NCBI GenBank assembly: GCA_009760855.2
Contig: WPIO01000203.1
Coordinates: 124,001 to 188,000 of the forward strand
Direction of reading: 5' to 3'
From: Cristatella mucedo
Taxonomy: Eukaryota; Bryozoa; Phylactolaemata; Cristatellidae
DNA length: 64,000 nucleotides
This document shows positions 10,411-22,499 of this stretch, piece by piece. Within the stretch, counting starts at the first letter, position 1, and each line of letters opens with the position of its first letter. Below the pieces are notes generated by a model. It searched no databases. It saw nothing but the letters and a program-made list of their open reading frames with translations, and had not been told where the DNA came from. Made by a program: the position numbers and the translations under genes.

Positions 10411-11552
10411 CCAGCGTAACGCGAGTTACTAGCCAGTTTTTCTTTGTTGCAGTGGGTGGCCGGTGAATGAGTTGGCGTTCGAAGGCACCGGAGCCAAGTT
10501 TTGAACGTTCTTGTCAACCTTAAACGTTCTGCCATTTCACAGAGGCAGACATGACTTGGTACTCTACAAGATAGACGCCAGTCGCGCAGAGAGATCGCCG
10601 GTCGCCAAAGATTGGACAAGCTGTCACTCGCGGCACGGTAGATGCAGTCCTACTTCAAGCACCCATGCTAGCAGCTTGCCAATAAGTCAAATCTCTCAAT
10701 CCGAATTGTAATCTGGAATCGCAATCGCTTGTCGTCTTTCAGCAAGCCTAAGCAGCAGCGAGCCGCCACCACAGCTCCCTCCCGGTGGGTAAGTTTCGGC
10801 ATGTAAACGCATCGCACGTAAACGAACATGTAACTTCGAGCATGTAAACGCATCGCAAAGCCGGCTGTGTATCACAAAAACGGCATCAGATCAGCCAGAA
10901 GGACAGAAGGCTGAGTCATTGAACCCCAAAAGTGAAGTGCGCTCGCCATGGCCTGTGACTTTGCTGGCGGCAGCAGGCACCAGATGACAGGCAGGCGATA
11001 GCCTGGCACTCTCTTTTGGTAGTTGGCCTGTGCTAGTGCTAGTCGAACGTGCCAGCCGCTCAGTGGCCACTGTCACAGCACCGTCTTACACGTAGGTCAT
11101 GTAAACCGTGTTTTGGCTGTGATAGTTGGCTGCGACGTTGACTGCCGTGACTGCTGCCTCTCATCCCCCGACTGGCATGCTGCCTATGTACCATGCATAG
11201 TCACGGGAGCACCCCTGAAGCTGCTGGGAAGCGAATCGCTGTGGCAACTATCAGGGCACGCCTTTGGTCACCGTGCAGCGACGGACGGCATTTGGCTTAA
11301 CCTAGTTTTCCCACCGTCGTGCTGCGAGCGCGACCAGCGATTCGGACTCTGGTGACGCAAGCGCTCATTCCGCTGTGCATCACCTGGCATTCGGCTTCAT
11401 TCGCCGATGGAAGAGCCGCTTAAGGGGGTGCATGACGTGACTCCGCCATTGTAGGCCAGAAAGCAAGGTCGGCCGACGGTCGGCTGGATGTCGTCGCGAC
11501 TCCATTAAACCGCGCGCAGACCTCTATTGTTCTGTCCTTTGTTCTGTGCTGT
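10411..11552 (+). other. GC-rich conserved block sequence upstream of promoter-like cluster
   Basis: It aligns with 39935-41010. Long open frames exist in each copy (for example 11023-11355, and 39940-40566 in U2), but they are shifted against one another by indels, so no protein is called. Confidence 0.45.
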
Positions 11553-11670
11553 GGGGCGGTGGCGCCGGCTGGCCGTAAACTAGTCGTAAGAGGCTAAATC
11601 TGGATACGGCTTGCGACCACTTCCGAAGCTTCTAGAACCCATCGGCTAAGCCGACCATGCGATTGGCTGA
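11553..11670 (+). promoter_or_regulatory. Promoter-like cluster: GC box, heat-shock element, inverted CCAAT (U1)
   Basis: GGGGCGG is at 11553-11559. A perfect three-unit heat-shock element CGAAGCTTCTAGAAC (nGAAn nTTCn nGAAn) is at 11624-11638. ATTGG (inverted CCAAT) is at 11662-11666 within 'GACCATGCGATTGGCTGA'. The same three elements in the same order and near-identical spacing are present in U2 (41011-41128), although surrounding sequence has diverged. Binding by heat-shock factor, an Sp1-type factor and NF-Y is established for such sites in animals. That this was a working promoter is inference. Confidence 0.5.
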
Positions 11671-11754
11671 TGGAACGGATCACACCAATATCACATGCTA
11701 AGGTGCTCTCTGACTGGTCGCCGAACGCCATCCCCTCACTAAATAAAGCCAGCA

Positions 11755-11870
11755 GAGCGGCTCGGTCCCCATCCCTTGGGCCGTGCTAGGACGCCATACT
11801 CGCCGACCGCCGTGCTGTTAGCTTCAACGGCGTATGCGAGAAGGAGCCGAATGTAGGGCTATTGAGGTAA
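11755..11870 (+). other. Possible first exon with splice donor (U1)
   Basis: About 90-200 bp after the promoter-like cluster, GC-rich sequence beginning 'AGCGGCTC' ends in GAG|GTAAGG (donor at 11867). The aligned position in U2 has AAG|GTAGGG (donor at 41315). No start codon frame is shared between copies, so any exon would be untranslated. Downstream acceptors are not evident. Confidence 0.3.
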
Positions 11871-13931
11871 GGGTGCTCGGTCGTATGCTGTCAGGCAGTT
11901 GCTGACACTCTCCGAGGAATAAGTGCAGCGTTTGATCAGAGCTTACAGACGGCAACACTTGATAAATTCACCTCGCATGACGGACGACGTTGTCAAATGT
12001 GCTTGTGGCTTTTCACGGCATCGCGAGCGTTCTTGGGCGCAATAGGACATCGTGGTTCCGTGCTTTTTAGTTTCCAGAGCGAGCGGAGGACTTTCAGAGA
12101 GGTGAAACGTCCGCACCTATAGGGGTTCAAGGGAAGAATGGATCCAGATTCGCTTCCTCAGAACGATCCCCTCGGAGCGACCATTTTGAGTGATTTTGAG
12201 TGGTTGACCCGTTTAAACGTCAACCGTTTCGGCGGGTTCGGGAAAATCCTTTCGCTTTGCCTATTAAGGCGTGCGATCAGCATTGCTTCGGCTTGATGCC
12301 ATCACTCTCTACCACCACTACGAATTAGTGCCATCCTAGCGTGACGGCCGTCATGCACCTCCATTAGGCAGCCGGTAAGTGCTTGTTGCTTGCAAACATA
12401 AGCGAAATGCCTAGTGTTTTCTCGAGGGCCGTCGTGTTATCAAGCATGATGACCCCCGGTAAATAGATCACATCTTTTACAGGGGAAAACGCAGCACCTG
12501 CCTACCAGAACCTGAGTGATCGCTAGCGACCCATGACTAGCCGATGTGCTACCGCATTTGCAATTTTAATTGTAACGTCTACTGTTTAACCAATGGACGT
12601 GCCTGTCTTAAGGAGTTGCTATTTTGGCCGGCTTTGGTAAGTAACCCGAAGTAGGCTTAGCCCTTGCCAACACCTCTAATGTAATTTCTGCCATTTTTAT
12701 TTAACTCGAGTAGGACCTTGTTACTTCTGCCATTGTGACGCTGGTGGCTGCTAAACCATTGTCGGGTGTGAGCGATGTGTCATCGAATGCTAGTGAGTGG
12801 ATAGCATTCGGTGTACATGGCTCCCACGCTGCAAGAGAAGAGCACGACAATGATGCAGCCACAGAAAATGTGTATTTGCTTTGCATGTGCTGCTGACTTC
12901 GCAGGTGCATACGATTTTAAGACGCCGGGCTTAGCAGTGAACATTTCAGACAAAACACGAGCTATCAACTCGTGTTGTTACTTAAAGCTCTACCTGCTGT
13001 GAGCCTCTCGAGCAAGACTGCCGCACCTACTCTGATGCTGGTGCTCAATAGGTGTTTGTGCGGCAGTAACCTTGTATGAAGATATTTTAGCTTTCTGATT
13101 GTCACGGAAATGACGGGGCCAAAATTTTGGTGCTTTGAGGACTTGGTGCCTTCTTGTCACAAACATCGCGACGATTGACGGCTTTGCAGGATGATAAGAA
13201 AAATTTAATTTTGAAAGTCATTGGAGATGTGAAGCTGAGAACATGCTTGCTCATGAAAGCACTGAGCCTGACTTGATTGCCATTTCTGAACAAGCTCACC
13301 TAAGCATCGTTCGTTGCAGCCTCGATGCGGTTTGATGCCACCTTGCTGGCCTTCGTGGCTAGGTCGGCATCGCGGACCAAAAATACATGGAGGGAGTACA
13401 GCGAGAATTTCAGAGCGGGTCTTTAGGTCAGTCTGACCTATGAAGCCTACAACAGCCAGGGCAGGTTTCACAGCCAAAAAACACTGCAAATCAATTACAT
13501 AGACATACAGCGGCACGGGCGATTGGGCGACAGTAGCAGTTACACAGAGCTACTGCATAATGCTATGTTTTAAGTAGTCGGGCAGTAATTTGTGATCGAT
13601 GTTGCCGACACAGTATGCTTGACTTCTTCCTGCTCTGTCTTAACGGTTACCTGCTGCTACCTGCCTACCACATTTGCTGCCTCACGGTCCTGTTGTAGTC
13701 ACGTTTTTCTGCTTAATGTGAAGGGGTTCCTTTTGCTGTTACGTTCTATCGCAAGCCGTCGCGTCGTAACTCACCCGGTCGGGCAGTCCTCCATGCTGTC
13801 AGGCGATCCCCTTTCCTATGACGTGCTCCCACGTACTGTGGCATGCTCTCTTTGCTGTCACGCGATCCCCTCACTCCTGCGTGCTCTTCAATTGCTGTCG
13901 TGTGCTGTTCTTTGCTTCAAAATGTTCTTGG
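11871..13931 (+). other. Block sequence with no confirmed gene
   Basis: It aligns with about 41320-43555. 11985-12250 matches the U2 frame at 41500-41790, in which a weak lipase-like peptide can be read; in U1 that frame is broken by indels and stops. The remainder shows only non-conserved short frames. Confidence 0.45.
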
Positions 13932-14100
13932 TGAGCCGTGATGGCTCACTAGGTAAGGCGGTTGCTTTCACGACCTCGGTCCCGAGGTCGTGGGGGATTC
14001 TTTATCGCCACTGCAAGCAGTGGTGATAGCCGTAAAGGCTCTTCTGTCGCTATACAACAGGAGGCTGTTTAATCAGCTAGGATTTATTTATTTATTTATT
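13932..14100 (+). mobile_element. tRNA-like SINE, private to U1
   Basis: The copy starts 'GAGCCGTGATGGCTCACTAG' (box A region). It has the palindromic extra-arm-like CACGACCTCGG/CCGAGGTCGTG (13969-13992), then the 'CCACTGCAAGCAGTGG' hairpin and the 'GAGGCTGTTTAATCAGC' end with an (ATTT)n tail. The box B stretch is deleted. The matching place in U2 (near 43551, 'AATGTTCTTCC') has no SINE, so this insertion is younger than the duplication. Confidence 0.85.
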
Positions 14101-14489
14101 CCTCGAGGCCAAGTGCTCTGTTCTCTACGGTCCGTGACCAAACCTCTTGAAGCTGCCTTGCTAAAAAAGCTTTGAGAACTCTACTTCGATGCTGAATTCG
14201 TCGCCATTACATACTTTCTGTAGTCGGGCAGCAGAACTTGGCTGTCAAGTGTGCTGCGAATTTGCGGATACGGATACCTTTAGGGGTGATTATCTAGGGT
14301 ATTATCGTCTGATCGTTGAAAACGTCGTGCGTTGAGAGGGCTTTCTTTAGTTTGCTACCCTTATCTTGTAGATGGCAGGAAAGCCTTCGATCGAGGGTCG
14401 CTCCAAAGCAGTGCTCGAGCACTTGTGGCTGTACCAGCGACCCATTTCTGCCGCAACAATGACTTTCAGGGATTTGAGGTGTCCCAGCA
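14101..14489. other. Block sequence, nothing recognised
   Basis: It aligns with about 43556-43940 of U2. No feature was identified. Confidence 0.4.
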
Positions 14490-14920
14490 TGCGTCACTTC
14501 ACTTAAGGTGTGCAAAGCTGCTGGGGTAGCTCCACTTCACAACTGTCGTACCGATAAGCTGATAGCGGCTCTAATTTGTAGACCGACCAGCAACAGGAGC
14601 AGCATAGATGCATGCCAGTGCACTGATCAATGAAGTCGGAGCAGCAGTCGCTGCCCAGATAGAACATTTTCTGTGCAGCGAATCTGTAGAACGTCTTCAT
14701 TTTGATGTAGAATGGAAGAGCCTGGAAGCACCCAAGAAAAGGTCAGTGCACGGTACGAGCATGCAGAAGCTCCAGCAGAAGGCAGAATTGAAGCATTCAC
14801 CGTGCTGCCCGTCATGAGCAGCAGGTTTTTAAATTCTTTTAGACGGAGCCTGTAGCGCTCTGCCGGTGATGCCTCTGCTGCATGCTGTTGGAAGTTTATG
14901 TGAGGTGTCGAGTCAAGCTT
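14490..14920 (+). repeat. About 430-bp tandem repeat, unit 1
   Basis: From 'CACTTCACTTAAGG' this repeats almost immediately as 14921-15335, sharing 'AAGCTGCTGGGGTAGCTCCA', 'GATAGAACATTTTCTG' and 'ATGGAAGAGCCTGGAAGCAC'. U2 lacks both units at the matching place (about 43945). A minus-strand reading frame is kept through most of both units, without recognisable domain. Confidence 0.75.
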
Positions 14921-15335
14921 CACTTCACTTAAGGTGGGCAAAGCTGCTGGGGTAGCTCCACGCCGCAACTGTCTTACCGATAGGCTGATAGCTGCTCTAT
15001 TTTGCAGACCGGCCAGCGTCTGGAGCAGCATAGAGTCAGGTTAGTGCACAGATCAATAAAGTAGGAGCAGCAGTCGCTGCTCCAGATAGAACATTTTCTG
15101 CGCAGCGAATCTGTAGAACCTCTTCATTTTGATGTAGAATGGAAGAGCCTGGAAGCACGCAGGGAAAGGTCAGTGCACGGCACAAGCATCCAGATGCTTG
15201 AGCAGAAGACGGAATTGAAACAATCACTGTGCTGCCTGTCATAGGCAGCAGATTTTTAATTTTGCTTAGACGGATCCTTTTGCATGCTGCCGATTATGCC
15301 TCTGCTTCATGCTGTAGGAAGTCAATACTAAACTA
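14921..15335 (+). repeat. About 430-bp tandem repeat, unit 2
   Basis: Second unit of the tandem pair described at 14490-14920. The minus-strand frame (15036-15242) parallels the frame of unit 1 with several substitutions. Confidence 0.75.
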
Positions 15336-15547
15336 GAAGTTGGCTGACCTAACCAGCCATAGCTATTCGTAAGTCTAACGTGCAGAATCTTGGCAGAGAA
15401 TCAAAGACTTGCTCGCACTCGAAGCTCGGCATTTTATAGTTCGTCGGATGGATCTGATTTATTGAGTGTACAAGCAAAGAGAGGGCCAAGCACCAAGCGG
15501 CTGCACATGACCGCTAAGTACTGCAAGCTCCTCGTCACTTCCACAGT

Positions 15548-17689
15548 GGTACCTTCTCTGAATTTATGAGTGACGTGAGACGCGCTCGATCAAACATGTC
15601 TCTTTGCCAGCAAGTTTAATCAGCCGTCTGCCTGCGCTTTTTGCTCCGGCCGCAGCAACAATACAGCTTGTTTTATGCCAATTTTTCATACCAACAAGCC
15701 ATTGCTTTGACCCTGTGTGTGCCGGTCAGGCTTGCCTTGGGTGATTTTCGGATAACTGATTTTCGGCCTGCATGCCACCTTAGTCGCATAAGCCTGCTTG
15801 CTTATGTTGTCTGCTTTGCATGTTTGCATATGATGATGCACTAAATCTAATGATGATGCTCTAGCATTAGCAGAGGAAGCTGAGCCATGAGAGTGGTATA
15901 GAAGGAAGCTAGAGTAAATTGAAAATCTTGCCTACTCCTATTTCACTCTCACAGTTTCAGCATTATTACCAACTGCTAACCGACTAGTGGAATCGTAGCT
16001 TCTCCCGGTATGTGCACGTTCCTTATCGAATCGTAACGGTTTTGTTGATATTACATCTCATACAGATGCCAGGTCATTCTTGCATACAATATTAGTGGGC
16101 TGATGGCACGAAGTTTCCTTGGTTCACGACTGGTCTTTCGTTAATGTTCGCCAGGATTCGGTGGTGACTCCCAAGACTAAATGTACATGCCTTGCTTTGC
16201 TTTTACAGAAATGGTGGCGTCGCCACTCATTGTAAAGTGAGACTCGCTATGCTGGTTGCTGACGATCTTCCCAGGTCATTTTAGAATCCTACCAGCAACT
16301 TCTTCGATCCTTGCAATCACATGCTGCGGTTTTTACATGCTCACTACTGTCGCCTATTTACGCCTAGCAATGTGTCTACTGGTCGGAAGAAGAGTTCTTT
16401 GTCAAGTTATGCAACTAAATAATACTTACTCTGTTAGGAAGACCGTCCATGTGTGACCTGAAGCATTAGTGACAGTCGTTGTTTCGTGGTGAGCTGCCAC
16501 CTGCTTTGCACCTCCCCGCAGGATGCAGCTGCTGATTGCAGCTTCGCTCTCTGCTACATTTAATCCTTATTTGCTTTCTTCTAGTCTGGCAATGTGGCCG
16601 TCGTTAAATTCTGAATCTCAGCGAACAGCTTCGCCTCTTCTAGATTAGTCACTCGCTGGTGCCGTTCTATTTAAAGGTACTGCAGACGCACTGGATCTTC
16701 AACATCCGACCTATGATGCTTTCCAGCAGAGCTAGTTATGACAGCCTCGAAAAATCATGTTCGTCACAGAGCCTGAATACCTTCAGCAACATACGATAGT
16801 AAACGGACGCAAGGCCGAAACCAACGGCTCTCCTCGTCCGAGCCATATCGTTGGCGAATTGACAACTACACTCAATACAGGCCTTGCCGTCCTATGGGAT
16901 AAAGATGGGGAATGGACGAAGGAAATCCGCAGATCTTGATATTGGTAGGCACGTGGACATTGGGCTTGACTTTAAAACAGAGTTTAAGAGTCGACCTCTT
17001 ACTACCGTTTGTCGTCGGAGCACTCGCATCGTAACCATCCAGCACTTGGATCGTGTACCGGACAAGGATGGGTGCTTCGACACATTCGGCAACAAAAGTT
17101 AAATTTTACTAGAGGCTAATCCAAAAACTGTGCATTAGCGACGCGAAAGGAGGCAGCATTGTTGCGTGTCACTGTTCTCCAAGATGGGAAGCGAACGTGT
17201 CGTCATGCTGCAGAGTAATGCTTAGCCAGTGGAGGATCACCGCATGCGAGGTGTTTGGGCATTTGTATTATTTTTTTATTGAAAATATATTCCAAAAAAT
17301 ATATGACACGCTTTGAATTAGATATGAGCAAGCATATTTAATGAATACAAATTATTATCCAGACTCAGCAGACGCTAAAAGTAAAAGCCACTGTCTGCAG
17401 CTGTGACAATTTCGCGAGGCAGCAGAAGGGGGCGCTGAACGGCACGCTCCAGAAGCCTAACAAGAAGACGTTGATGCTACCAAAAACGGGCTAAGGAGAC
17501 TACGAAGGACAAACAAATATAAAATTCCCAAATGTTTAAGCTTGCAACCGCTAGCAACATGAAACATATGTAATCGTCGGAAGACTGTTGCTGCTTGAAA
17601 CTGGTTTGTTGTATTAAATTCAAAATTTGCTCTGCAGTACTAGCACCAATGTCGGTGTCATGAAATGCAACGACAAGACCACAGTTTGC
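15548..17689 (+). other. Core block sequence present in U0, U1 and U2 (first ~920 bp)
   Basis: 15548-16475 matches 1-905 and 43945-44890; 16476-17689 matches only U2 (about 44890-46100). No conserved coding frame, splice pattern or RNA gene was found. Confidence 0.5.
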
Positions 17690-17832
17690 TCCAAGTGCAC
17701 TAGGTTTCGGGTTTGAATCCTGCAATGGTCGGTGCTTTTTTTACCAACGGCAAGCAGTGGTGATAGCTGTTCAAACTTTTCTGCTAAGGAAATGAAGCTG
17801 TGGCATCGCCTAACATTTAAGTTGTAAGTGGA
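17690..17832 (+). mobile_element. tRNA-like SINE, degraded, shared by U1 and U2
   Basis: 'GGGTTTGAATCCTGCAATGG' (box B region), the GCAAGCAGTGGTGATAGC body word and 'CTGCTAAGGAAATGA' identify the family. The box A half is poorly recognisable. The matching copy is at 46105-46235. Confidence 0.7.
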
Positions 17833-18119
17833 TTTATAATCTTGAGCCAACTGTAAAAATCAGTTAGTTTACAAAATATGGCTCTCAGGTTTTGAGTAAA
17901 GTAACGGCTGGAATGGAAAAAATTATGCTGTCGATCTGGTCGCAGAGACACAGGTTTAGCTGTTATACCAACTGTCCCCTTTTGAGACCTTTGTAATACA
18001 GCTAGTCTCAACTTACTTACACTGCTCAAGATTACTAAAAAGAAATAATAATATTCGTTGGTATTAGAAGCAGTGCAATGCCAGTGTAACCACACACTGA
18101 TTCAATTTTCAATGTTAAT

Positions 18120-18275
18120 TTACAGGTCAGATGATTAAGAAATCTCCATCTGCATTACAAAAGAAGAGTGTTGTCAGCTATCACTCTACTTGCAGAAGGC
18201 AATAAAGGATTCACTTATTGCTTCAAGGTTAGAACCCACTACAAGGGTGGGGAGGACGAAGCACGTTACCCTTTT
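18120..18275 (-). mobile_element. tRNA-like SINE, minus strand, shared by U1 and U2
   Basis: The complement contains GGTTCTAACC (box B-like, about 18225) and a body ending in 'CTCTTCTTTTGTAATG'. The counterpart is 46535-46672. In U2 a second SINE is inserted right after 'CGTTACCC'; in U1 that word (18266-18273) is followed directly by unique sequence. Confidence 0.65.
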
Positions 18276-19621
18276 GATAAGATACACAGGAAAACTGCAT
18301 TAAAGTCACTTATAGCTACCTGTTATTAGGACTTCCGTTTGACAGAATGCACTGAATCATTCACATTTAAACAACAAAAGCATAGAGGCATTATAAAAGT
18401 TCACTAGTGAATAGGAAATTTGGCCACAATGGTCCGTTGTTTAGTGGAATTGAATAATAGGAAGTAATTTTGTCTGCGAACCGAAGCCCCCCTACGCTTT
18501 CGGTTTGCCCACACTGAAGTGTGACGGACAGGTCGGCGGCTAGAAGTTGTGGATTTGCTCGCGTTGGAGATCACGTTAGAAGACAAAAGATCAGATAGAA
18601 GAAAGACCGGACATTAAAAAATTAAAACAAAAGACCAGACGTTAAAATCATGCGTCCTTGAGCTTTAAGTTCGTCATTACATATTTACTTTGGTTTGATG
18701 CCGGAGAGCCACTCAAATACGAGGTACCTAATTGAACCCTTCAAGTATTGCAATTGATTCCAAGCACAAATAAGGCCCTTTCGTAAACGTTGCCTAAATC
18801 AGTCATAAAGTCTTTACACGGAAATTATTTGTAAGGAAGTAGCAACAAAGTTACAGGATTTTATCAAACGTAGCTCAATTATCCGAGCTGAGTGACCTCA
18901 CAATCTTTCAAATTTCAACTTAAGATTGTATCACGTTTGCTTTTCGGATCAGGGCAATTTGATTTTTTTAACAACCGAAAACGATTTTTGTGTTGCTGCC
19001 CAACCGATCCCTGAAAAATAAGACTCCATTTAATGGTCGTAAGTTTTGAATCGGTACCACTACAGTTAAAAAGATTAGCTTCTACTAACCTTGCTCCCGT
19101 TCTTTTTTGGCATTCAATTCCAGTGTTCAATAAGTCGATATCTATGGACGCAACTGTTCACAATAATTATACCATGTATTTGCATCAGGGCAACTGCATT
19201 GGGGCTCTTGCGATTGAGCAGCCGCATCGGGACAGCTGCCTTAATGCAGCTGCATTTGGGTACCTGGATCAGGATAGCCATTTTTAGAGCCAAAACTACC
19301 AAAGTTGTAACGAGCAGAAAAATTTAACGTACAAACGAGGTTTGTGATACTGACTAGGAGAGAGTCATAATCAAGAATCTTTGCCGCCCAAGATTCAATG
19401 CATGCAGCTATATGTCACCCGATGTGAGAGCCCTTCTCAGACATCATGTACAACCGATACCCGAGGCTGCAACCAACTAGCAGCAGCTGTGATTATAGGA
19501 AACATTACATGAAATGCCTTTTTTTTGCACAGAAAATTCTATCTAGTTGAAACACTTTACATTTGCTGTACAGCCTTCACGTAAATATAATTAACGATGA
19601 CAACTAAAGCCTACTAATAGT
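18276..19621. other. Spacer between block copies, nothing recognised
   Basis: It lies beyond the right end of the U1/U2 similarity. Short frames such as 19033-19287 have no recognisable domain. Confidence 0.4.
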
Positions 19622-19684
19622 AGTAGTTAGAGTACATTTTATACTTTGTGGAGTTACTGACGGAGATACATTACATTACATTAC
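19622..19684 (+). mobile_element. LINE-B 3' tail fragment
   Basis: 'CTTTGTGGAGTTACTGACGG' followed by (CATTA)n is the 3' end of LINE-B on the plus strand. It abuts the reversed 3' end of a LINE-A copy. Confidence 0.7.
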
Positions 19685-20673
19685 TGGCTCCCTCAGAGAA
19701 CTAAATCTCTTACCCAGAGCGTTGCAATTGCTGCAGAGAAAGGACGGTGGAATGGTTTGTGTTAGCATGCTCACTAAATGACAAGAACATCACGGTGTTG
19801 GGTGACAGGCAGAGGTTCAGCATGCAAGTGTAATTAGTGGCAGCATGCAAGTGTATCAGCATGCTTAAGCAAATAAAACGCGAATCACAGGAAACCACTA
19901 AATGCTGTCATAGATAGATGCATTTTTAGTTTATTTTTAGTGTATTCGAGTCAGGAGATGTCTTGAGGCAGGTAAGAGAGTGATTTCCAGGCAGTCGCAG
20001 CGAACCAACTACAGGGGCGATCTCCAAAGAATGTGCGGTTTGTTCAGTACAAAGTTATATTCTGGAAGGCAAGTGGTACGATGCTTATTGTATGGGGAAG
20101 TAGATCTGATAGGTAGGCTGGATCCAAGGAATGGGGTTACCTAAAAGGGAGTGATAAAACCATAAAGACCATGCGTCAGTTGACTGGGAATTACCTCACG
20201 TCAGCGCAAAATAGTATGATCTGACAACTGCGACACTCATGACACACGAGCCTGGCTGCAGAGCTTTGGCCCAATTGTTTGAACCTAAGTGCTCAAGCCG
20301 GTAGGCAAGCAAGCAGTGAACTACAGGAGGCAAAACGGAACGTCGGAAATGCATGAAACAATTTTAATATGTCATCCCTGTCTAAACAAGCCCGAATTTA
20401 ACACGCGTTGCATAGCTGAAAGTAGGCAAACAAGATAGTGGAGCTCATGTGGTCGTGCAATGGAAGGTCACTTTTAAACATGACACCTGACTTACGTGCT
20501 GATTAAACAGGATGCATGCTGTCGGAGAGCATTTAAAGCATTAGATTTTTAATATCTGAATCACACTTGGTTTACCCATAATTAGTAGATTACTTTGAAC
20601 TTCTTTAAATTTCAGGTAATTTTGCTGCGTTCTATGTGTGGATGTTATCAATACATGCATCATGTGAGTTTAA
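19685..20673 (-). mobile_element. LINE-A remnant, nearly 1 kb
   Basis: The reversed 3' end lies at 19685-19740 (degenerate hairpin words). The complement of 'TTATGGGAAAACCCAGTGTGA' is recognisable at about 20563-20582, and the 'GGATGTTATCAATACATGCA' stretch (20641-20660) matches the 'IGDIRTW' region of the LINE-A reverse transcriptase. Similarity stops exactly where the LINE-B 3' end begins (about 20674), consistent with LINE-B having inserted into or beside it. Confidence 0.75.
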
Positions 20674-22272
20674 GGTAATGTGTCTCCAGAAAGCCATAAA
20701 GACAATATGGGTGGTGCACATGAAAGTTTTGTATAGCACACTAACCGCCTGCAGCGGTTTTCGGTACGCATTCGGTAGCCAACAGACTTCGTCTCACCCA
20801 ACAAAGAAAAAGTGGGAAGCATAGCAGAGTCGGGAGAGCAAATGAGGTAGTGATTAGCATAGAAGTAGCAGCTCAGGACCGCTGAAAAAGATGATCCATA
20901 GTTGGCAGCAGGAGAGTAGTTGTCGTTGCGTAAGAATTGTGGAAGCGAGTTCCACGGTCTATGACCTGCAGAGCTAAAGCTTTTGTTGCCAACGGTCTTT
21001 AAGCAGAGAAATGGATCAGTAATTTATTGTCCACACAAGGCCCGAGGGTGCCAAAGAGGCTGAAACAAGTGCAGTAGTTCAGCCAGGTAGGAAGGAGCCA
21101 AGCCGTGGCAAGCCTTATGATCAGGTAAAGAACTTTCTCTGAATCCTTTGCTCAATGGGCGTCCACCCTAACTTTTTTTTAGCAAAGGAGACACGTGCTC
21201 AAACCACTGGGACTTGACGGCTATCGTTACAGCCATAAAATAGTCTGCGGCAGTGAACTAGTTGGGTTTTTGGTAGCCGAGAAAAATGGGAACTACAATA
21301 ATCAATCCGAGACAGAACTAATAAGTTAGTCAAAGGTTTTGCCCGTCACTGAGGAAGACAGCTCCTAATCATGCATAGGGATTGGACGTGATGGCTAGCT
21401 GTAGAAGCATTCTTCTAAGTGAAGCTTTTAAAATTGAGGCAGCTGTCAAAAACGACACCTAAATTACAAGCATGTGGTGATTATCTCATAACAGGATTGC
21501 CTATTAGAACAGCAAATCATTTTAATCCACAACACGCTTAGGGCATCCTAAAAGCAGCAGTTTGGTTTTATTGTCATTTAGTTTCAAGAAATTTCTCGAA
21601 ATCCATGAGCGAATGTCGGTAAGACAAGCATTAATTTATCAGTTGCGGCAGCAGATTTAGACAGTTTGAATGACAAATACAGCAGAGCAGCATCAGCATA
21701 CAAGTTATATCCTATTCCATGGGCATTAATCACTTTTCCAAGAGGTTCAGTATAGGTTGAGAACAGCAAAGGACAGAGTACAGCTCGTTGAGGGAGTCGG
21801 CAGGTGACCCGTCTCGTTTGTGAGACTTGACCCCCGAGACGCGGATTGGACATGATCAGACAAGTGCGATTCAATATGCGCCTGTGCCTCATCGGCCAGA
21901 TAGATCGTTGTTCTCAATCGTTCAAGTATTACATCTTGATCAATGGTCTCTAAGGCAACTGAAAGATCTATAAGGGCTAGGGCAGAGACATTCCGTCATC
22001 GTCGCCACGTATAATGTCATTGCTAACACGGAGGAGAGCAGTTTCAGTGGAGTGATTTTCTCTTGAACCTGATTGAAATGTTTCTGAAATTTCATTATTT
22101 TGAATAAGTCTAGCCAGCTGCTTACCAACAATGTTTTTAAGAATCTTTGACAAGATAGAGAATTCGGCATGCTGAAGAGCTGGCACTGAGCCTCATCATT
22201 TACTTGAGTACACAAGACAATTTGCCAAAACTCTAGCAATGCTGCCAGGAACAAGAAATTGTTGGCTCTCAT
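20674..22272 (-). mobile_element. LINE-B, longest copy, with reverse transcriptase fingers and palm
   Basis: Minus-strand remnants run, 5' to 3', as follows. 22186-21977: fingers region with 'SKILKNIVGKQL', 'FQSGSRENHSTETALLRV'. 21892-21584: palm with 'VLCPLLFSTYTEPLG' and a YADA box in place of catalytic YADD. Then a degraded C-terminal domain to about 20700. The order is that of L2/CR1-type LINE proteins. Frame breaks and the lost second Asp show it is inactive. The endonuclease part is absent, so it is 5'-truncated. Confidence 0.85.
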
Positions 22273-22499
22273 CTAATATAATGACAATAAGTCAGTGAAA
22301 GTCGAGTCCTCCGTAGAGAGAAAATTGTAGGCTTTTGGAACACACATTCATAAGGTGCAGTCTTTACATATTACAGTGCGATTCGATATGCAGCCTAGCC
22401 GCTCAAATCAGAGAAGCGACTTTTAGGATGCTTTTTGGAATCGCTAACTCCTTCATATAAGTACGTCGTTGCAAGAGAATTAAGGAGCCAAGAATTCAG

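Larger units (their letters stand above)
2150..18275 (+). repeat. Large duplicated block, copy U1
   Basis: The block recurs in the same order and orientation as U2 (28345-46675). Matching landmarks include 2165/28360 (start of the GC-rich repeats), 4370/30585 (LINE-B tail), 7140/33640, 8390/34590, 9045/36365, 9850/37700, 10450/39950, 11624/41082 (heat-shock element), 15548/43945 and 17690/46105. Changes of offset are explained by insertions private to one copy. Copies differ by frequent substitutions and indels, so the duplication is not recent. Confidence 0.85.

Noticed and set aside
19622-19684. CATTA repeat as an independent microsatellite
   Set aside because: It follows the LINE-B terminal word and recurs at other LINE-B ends, so it is the element's tail.
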